Assembly (NCBI GenBank): GCA_020430675.1 | Contig: JAGQJJ010000135.1 | Span: 1-8,305 of the forward strand | Direction: 5' to 3' | Origin: Myxococcales bacterium | Lineage (GTDB): Bacteria; Myxococcota; Bradymonadia; UBA7976; UBA1532 | Length of the DNA: 8,305 nt | Part shown: positions 5,615-8,305 of the stretch, one piece after another | Layout: each line of letters opens with the position of its first letter | Position numbering within the stretch: position 1 is the stretch's first letter | Position numbers and translations under genes: made by a program | The notes under the pieces: generated by a model | What the model was told of the DNA's origin: nothing | Databases searched by the model: none | What the model saw: only the letters and a program-made list of their open reading frames with translations

Positions 5615-7627
5615 ATGCGCATCCTGCTCGCCCTGGCCCTGCTGCTGCCCTCGGTGGCGTGGGCCCTGCCCAATGTGATCATGCAAGAAGGCCTGGTGCT
5701 CGACGCCAATGACCGCCCGCTCGACGGCGTGCATCGACTGACCGTGCGGCTCTATACCCAGCCACAGGGCGGGGCGGCGATCTTCACCGAGCGGCACGTC
5801 GCGGTGGAGTTCTTCCAGGGCTATTACTCGATCGGCATCGGCAGCGTCGAAGCGCTCGATCCGACGTGGTTTGCCCAGGCGAACGTCTACTACGGGCTGA
5901 GCATTGACGCCGGGGCCGAGCTGGCGCCGCGCACGCCGCTGTTCAAAGTGCCGGCCGCGATGCACGCCGACTTTGCCATCGACGCGGTGGGCGCGATTCA
6001 CCCGCGCACCGTCAGCATCGGCAACCGCCTCGTGATCGATGATCAGGGCCGCTGGGTCGGCGACCCGACCGGGCTCGCGGGCCCCGCGGGTGCGCAGGGC
6101 CCCGTCGGGCCAGCCGGTCCGCAAGGGCCGCAGGGGCCGCAGGGGCCTGCCGGCGGCGATGGCAGCGCCGACACGCCGGCGCAGGTGCTGGCCAAGCTGG
6201 TGCAGGTCGACGGCGCGGGCAGCGGGCTCGACGCCGACCGGCTCGATGGCGTCTCGTCCGCCCAGTTCATGCGCGCCGATCGCGACACCGCCACCACCGG
6301 CCGCGTCACCACCGGCAACGGCCTCGCGGTCAATACCGGCGCGCGCCCCGTGGTCACGGTGCCGGTGGGCGCGGGCGGCGCCGACGTCGACCGCCTGCTG
6401 CGCCTCGAACCGCAGGACGACGCCGCCGAGGGCGGCCACCTGCACTTCGTCGGCGCGGCCAACAATCAGGACTGGGCCATCGACACCCACGCCGGCAACC
6501 TGCGCATCTACGAGCCCTCGCCCTCGCGCGACCAGCCGCGGGTCGACGGCGGCGTGCTGTTCTTCCGGCCCGGCGGCTCGGTCAACGTGAACGTCGCCGG
6601 CACGCTCAGCGCCGATCAGCTCGCCATCGGCAGCCTGGTGGTCAACGGCCGCGAGGTCATCGACGCCACCGGCAAGCTGGTGCAGGGCCCGTGGGATCTG
6701 TACGCCGAGATGCGCGTGCTGACCAACACCCGCGGCAACCCCGACCACAACATGTACCTGAACTACCCGAACCGCGCCGACTCGCGCACCTACCTGTACA
6801 ACGACCCCATCGTCAACGGCACGCTCACCACCAACGGCAACGTCTACCTGGGCGGCAACTATATCTACGACGTGGGGGTGACCTACACCTGCGAGTCGGG
6901 CGGCGCCGCGCTGGGCAACTGCCCCAACAGCGGCTGCTGGACGTTCGACAAGATCGTGCTCGAACACAACCACGCCGACGTGCAGGCCCGCATGAACGCC
7001 ATCCCCACCGGCTCGATCAACGTCGAGGGCGTCATCCGCGCCGATGGCGAGATTCGCAGCAACGGCAATGTGGTCGCCGGCGGGCAGCTGCAATCGGGCA
7101 ACTCCAGCCTCACCAACGGCCAGCTTCGCCTCGGCGCCGCCGGCAATCAGGTGCTCACCGCGGCCAACCTGGCCACCCTGGTCGGCGGCGGCAACGCCGA
7201 CGCGCTGCACACCCACGCCCGGGCCTCAAACCCCTGGCGGCAGGTCGGAAACCTCAACGATTTCTGGAATGTGCGCGGCCAGTACCCCTTCACGCACTAC
7301 GAGTTCGGGGTCACCTACAACACCCAGAGCATCCTGCCGGTGGTCTTCTCGGGCTGGAACGGCGGCTGGCGCGTGATGGGCCAGTACGATTACCTGATCG
7401 GCGACCGCTTCCCCTGGGAGGGCGGCAACAGCTTCACCAAGGGCGGCGCGGTGTGGGTGTGGGACACCCGCGGCGTGGCCGACGACGCCTGCAACAACGC
7501 GGGCTCTTGGTACCAGTACTACTATTACAACGCCGGCTCGCCGAACTCGCATAACGGTCACGGCGACACGCAGTTCTGGGCCAGCAACTCGTGCAGCGTG
7601 CCCACGCTGTACGTGCGGGAGCTGTGA
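5615..7627 (+). CDS. Secreted collagen-like / tail-fibre-like surface protein
   Basis: The 670-residue product starts with a signal peptide (MRILLALALLLPSVAWA, cleavage after A17). Residues 18-120 resemble the N-terminal beta domain (RPLDGVHRLTVRLYTQ, FQGYYSIGIG, PRTPLFKVPAAMHADFA) that precedes fibre regions in many Myxococcota surface proteins. Residues 153-179 are nine collagen-type Gly-X-Y triplets, mostly GPA and GPQ. LDADRLDGVSSAQFM (about 207-221) is a motif typical of phage-tail-fibre-like proteins. Residues 280-540 are rich in Gly, Asn and Val in short beta turns (NGNVYLGGN, NGNVVAGGQL), suggesting a trimeric beta-roll. HNH (451-453) and HTH (532-534) match the His-x-His pattern of metal-binding fibres. 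Cysteines occur at 426, 436, 441, 626 and 660. The C-terminal 130 residues form an unrecognised domain rich in Tyr, Trp and Asn. Trimerisation and adhesin or receptor-binding function are inferred; the ligand is unknown. The lipoprotein gene follows after one base. Confidence 0.85.
   Translation: MRILLALALLLPSVAWALPNVIMQEGLVLDANDRPLDGVHRLTVRLYTQPQGGAAIFTERHVAVEFFQGYYSIGIGSVEALDPTWFAQANVYYGLSIDAGAELAPRTPLFKVPAAMHADFAIDAVGAIHPRTVSIGNRLVIDDQGRWVGDPTGLAGPAGAQGPVGPAGPQGPQGPQGPAGGDGSADTPAQVLAKLVQVDGAGSGLDADRLDGVSSAQFMRADRDTATTGRVTTGNGLAVNTGARPVVTVPVGAGGADVDRLLRLEPQDDAAEGGHLHFVGAANNQDWAIDTHAGNLRIYEPSPSRDQPRVDGGVLFFRPGGSVNVNVAGTLSADQLAIGSLVVNGREVIDATGKLVQGPWDLYAEMRVLTNTRGNPDHNMYLNYPNRADSRTYLYNDPIVNGTLTTNGNVYLGGNYIYDVGVTYTCESGGAALGNCPNSGCWTFDKIVLEHNHADVQARMNAIPTGSINVEGVIRADGEIRSNGNVVAGGQLQSGNSSLTNGQLRLGAAGNQVLTAANLATLVGGGNADALHTHARASNPWRQVGNLNDFWNVRGQYPFTHYEFGVTYNTQSILPVVFSGWNGGWRVMGQYDYLIGDRFPWEGGNSFTKGGAVWVWDTRGVADDACNNAGSWYQYYYYNAGSPNSHNGHGDTQFWASNSCSVPTLYVREL
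6071..6151 (+). repeat. Collagen-type Gly-X-Y repeat region in the fibre gene
   Basis: Nine consecutive nine-base units encode Gly-X-Y triplets (GLA GPA GAQ GPV GPA GPQ GPQ GPQ GPA). The last three GPQ units are near-identical DNA copies (CAGGGGCCG type), so copy number could change by slippage. After 6152 the periodicity decays (GGDGS). Confidence 0.85.
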
Positions 7628-7628
7628 G

Positions 7629-8305
7629 ATGCGGTGGTGGCCCGCGCTGCTCTGCGCTGTCTGGTTGATCGGCTGCGGCGGCGAAGACAGCGACGACTCG
7701 ACGCCCGATCCGCCGACGCCCGACGTGGCCGTGCACGATGACGGCACGCCCGACGCGACGCTCGATGAAGGCGCGCCGCCGGCCGATGCCGCGGTGTCCG
7801 ACGCCGCGCCGCCCGCGCCGGACGCCGCGCCCGATCTGGCCCCGCCGCCCGATCGCGATGGTGACGGCGTGGGCGACAACGCCGACAACTGCCCGGATGT
7901 CGCCAACCCCGACCAGGCCGACGCCGACAACGACGCGCGCGGCGACGCCTGCGACCCGTGTCCGCAGGCCGCTGGCGACCGCGACGGCGACAACGACGGC
8001 GTGCCCGACGCCGGCGATGTCTGCCCGCTGACGCCCGATCCCGACCAGGGCGACGAAGACGGCGACGGCGATGAGGTCGGCGACGCCTGCGAGCAGGCGA
8101 TGGGCATGGATCGCGACGGCGACGGGGTGCCCGACGCGATGGACAACTGCCCCGACGCACCCAATCCGAACCAGCGCGACGCCGACGGCGACGGCGTGGG
8201 CGATGCCTGTGAGGGTCCGGTCGAAGGCATGGACGCCGACGGCGATGGCATCCCCGACCAGGCCGACAACTGCCCCAATACGCCCAACCCGATGCAGGCC
8301 GACAG
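7629..8305 (+). CDS. Outer-membrane-type lipoprotein with TSP3 calcium-binding repeats (partial, runs off window)
   Basis: The frame opens at ATG 7629 and stays open for 225 codons to the window edge, so the gene is incomplete. MRWWPALLCAVWLIGC is a lipoprotein signal with lipobox LIGC; the lipidated residue is C16, followed by GG rather than a retention Asp. Residues 19-74 form an Asp/Pro/Ala-rich flexible linker. From residue 75 there are TSP3-like repeats: DxDxDG loops begin at D75, D98, D117, D142, D161, D184 and D202, interleaved with cysteines (C88, C108, C111, C132, C154, C174, C194, C215) in DNCP or GDAC contexts. Such repeats bind calcium and stiffen surface proteins; the DNCP, NPxQxDxDGDGVGDAC pattern is diagnostic. 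GGGAG at 7617-7621 is a ribosome site seven bases upstream, inside the fibre gene's last codons. A single base separates it from the fibre stop, indicating one operon. A downstream functional domain may lie beyond the edge; ligand and role are unknown. Confidence 0.88.
   Translation, partial: MRWWPALLCAVWLIGCGGEDSDDSTPDPPTPDVAVHDDGTPDATLDEGAPPADAAVSDAAPPAPDAAPDLAPPPDRDGDGVGDNADNCPDVANPDQADADNDARGDACDPCPQAAGDRDGDNDGVPDAGDVCPLTPDPDQGDEDGDGDEVGDACEQAMGMDRDGDGVPDAMDNCPDAPNPNQRDADGDGVGDACEGPVEGMDADGDGIPDQADNCPNTPNPMQAD
7851..8305 (+). repeat. TSP3 repeat array (DxDxDG / DNCP units), continues past the window
   Basis: At least seven acidic calcium-loop units are encoded in tandem, with recurring GACGGCGACGGCGTG-like DNA. 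Units are degenerate rather than identical: the second loop (from D98) lacks the usual DG, and the fourth (from D142) has an extra GD pair. Confidence 0.85.

Noticed and set aside
5465..7216. 583-residue minus-strand open frame opposite the fibre gene
   Set aside because: Shadow of GC-rich coding; no domain, no ribosome site considered convincing, and the opposite strand has a signal peptide and collagen repeats.
7490..7627. Possible diversity-generating retroelement variable region at the fibre C-terminus
   Set aside because: The Asn/Tyr-rich codons are suggestive, but no reverse transcriptase, template repeat or accessory gene is in the window, and C-ending codons are normal for this genome.
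7226..8287. 353-residue minus-strand Ser/Pro-rich frame opposite the TSP3 lipoprotein
   Set aside because: Its Ser/Pro repeats are the reverse complement of Asp/Gly repeat codons; the plus strand gives the diagnostic lipobox and TSP3 pattern.

Overview
The window is high-GC, gene-dense bacterial DNA with short or absent intergenic gaps. The gene content points to a Gram-negative, probably Myxococcota/deltaproteobacterial, genome. It carries an MCE-type lipid transport pair, a TrkA/TrkH potassium system, a secreted collagen-like/tail-fibre-like protein, and an outer-membrane-type lipoprotein with an Asp/Pro/Ala-rich linker followed by thrombospondin type 3 (TSP3) calcium-binding repeats. That last architecture is common in Myxococcota. 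The taxon is inferred from style and gene content, not from a marker gene.

Layout. (1) 2-223 (+): the last 73 codons of an unidentified, probably exported, protein. (2) 218-2472 (-): a two-gene operon of an MlaE/YrbE-family permease and an MlaD/MCE protein, joined by a TGATG stop/start overlap. The MCE protein has an N-terminal anchor, one MCE domain, a long helical needle and a C-terminal beta-rich domain. No MlaF-type ATPase is present. (3) 2473-2610: a divergent promoter region with candidate sigma70-type promoters for both operons. (4) 2611-5579 (+): trkA and trkH, also joined by TGATG. TrkA starts at GTG 2611, not at the earlier in-frame GTG 2548. (5) 5615-7627 (+): a 670-residue secreted fibre with signal peptide, N-terminal beta domain, about nine Gly-X-Y collagen triplets, tail-fibre-like beta segments with His-x-His motifs, and an aromatic/Asn-rich C-terminal tip. 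(6) 7629 to the window end (+): a TSP3 lipoprotein that runs off the edge. It starts one base after the fibre gene stops, so the two are almost certainly one transcription unit.

How the genes work together. MlaE and the MCE protein should form the permease and the periplasmic lipid conduit of an ABC-type lipid transporter whose ATPase is encoded elsewhere. TrkH is the potassium channel subunit and TrkA its nucleotide-sensing cytosolic regulator. The fibre and TSP3 lipoprotein look like a two-gene cell-surface module; their joint role is inference. No tRNA, rRNA, CRISPR array, insertion sequence or phage integrase was seen. No gene-free stretch exceeds about 140 bases.
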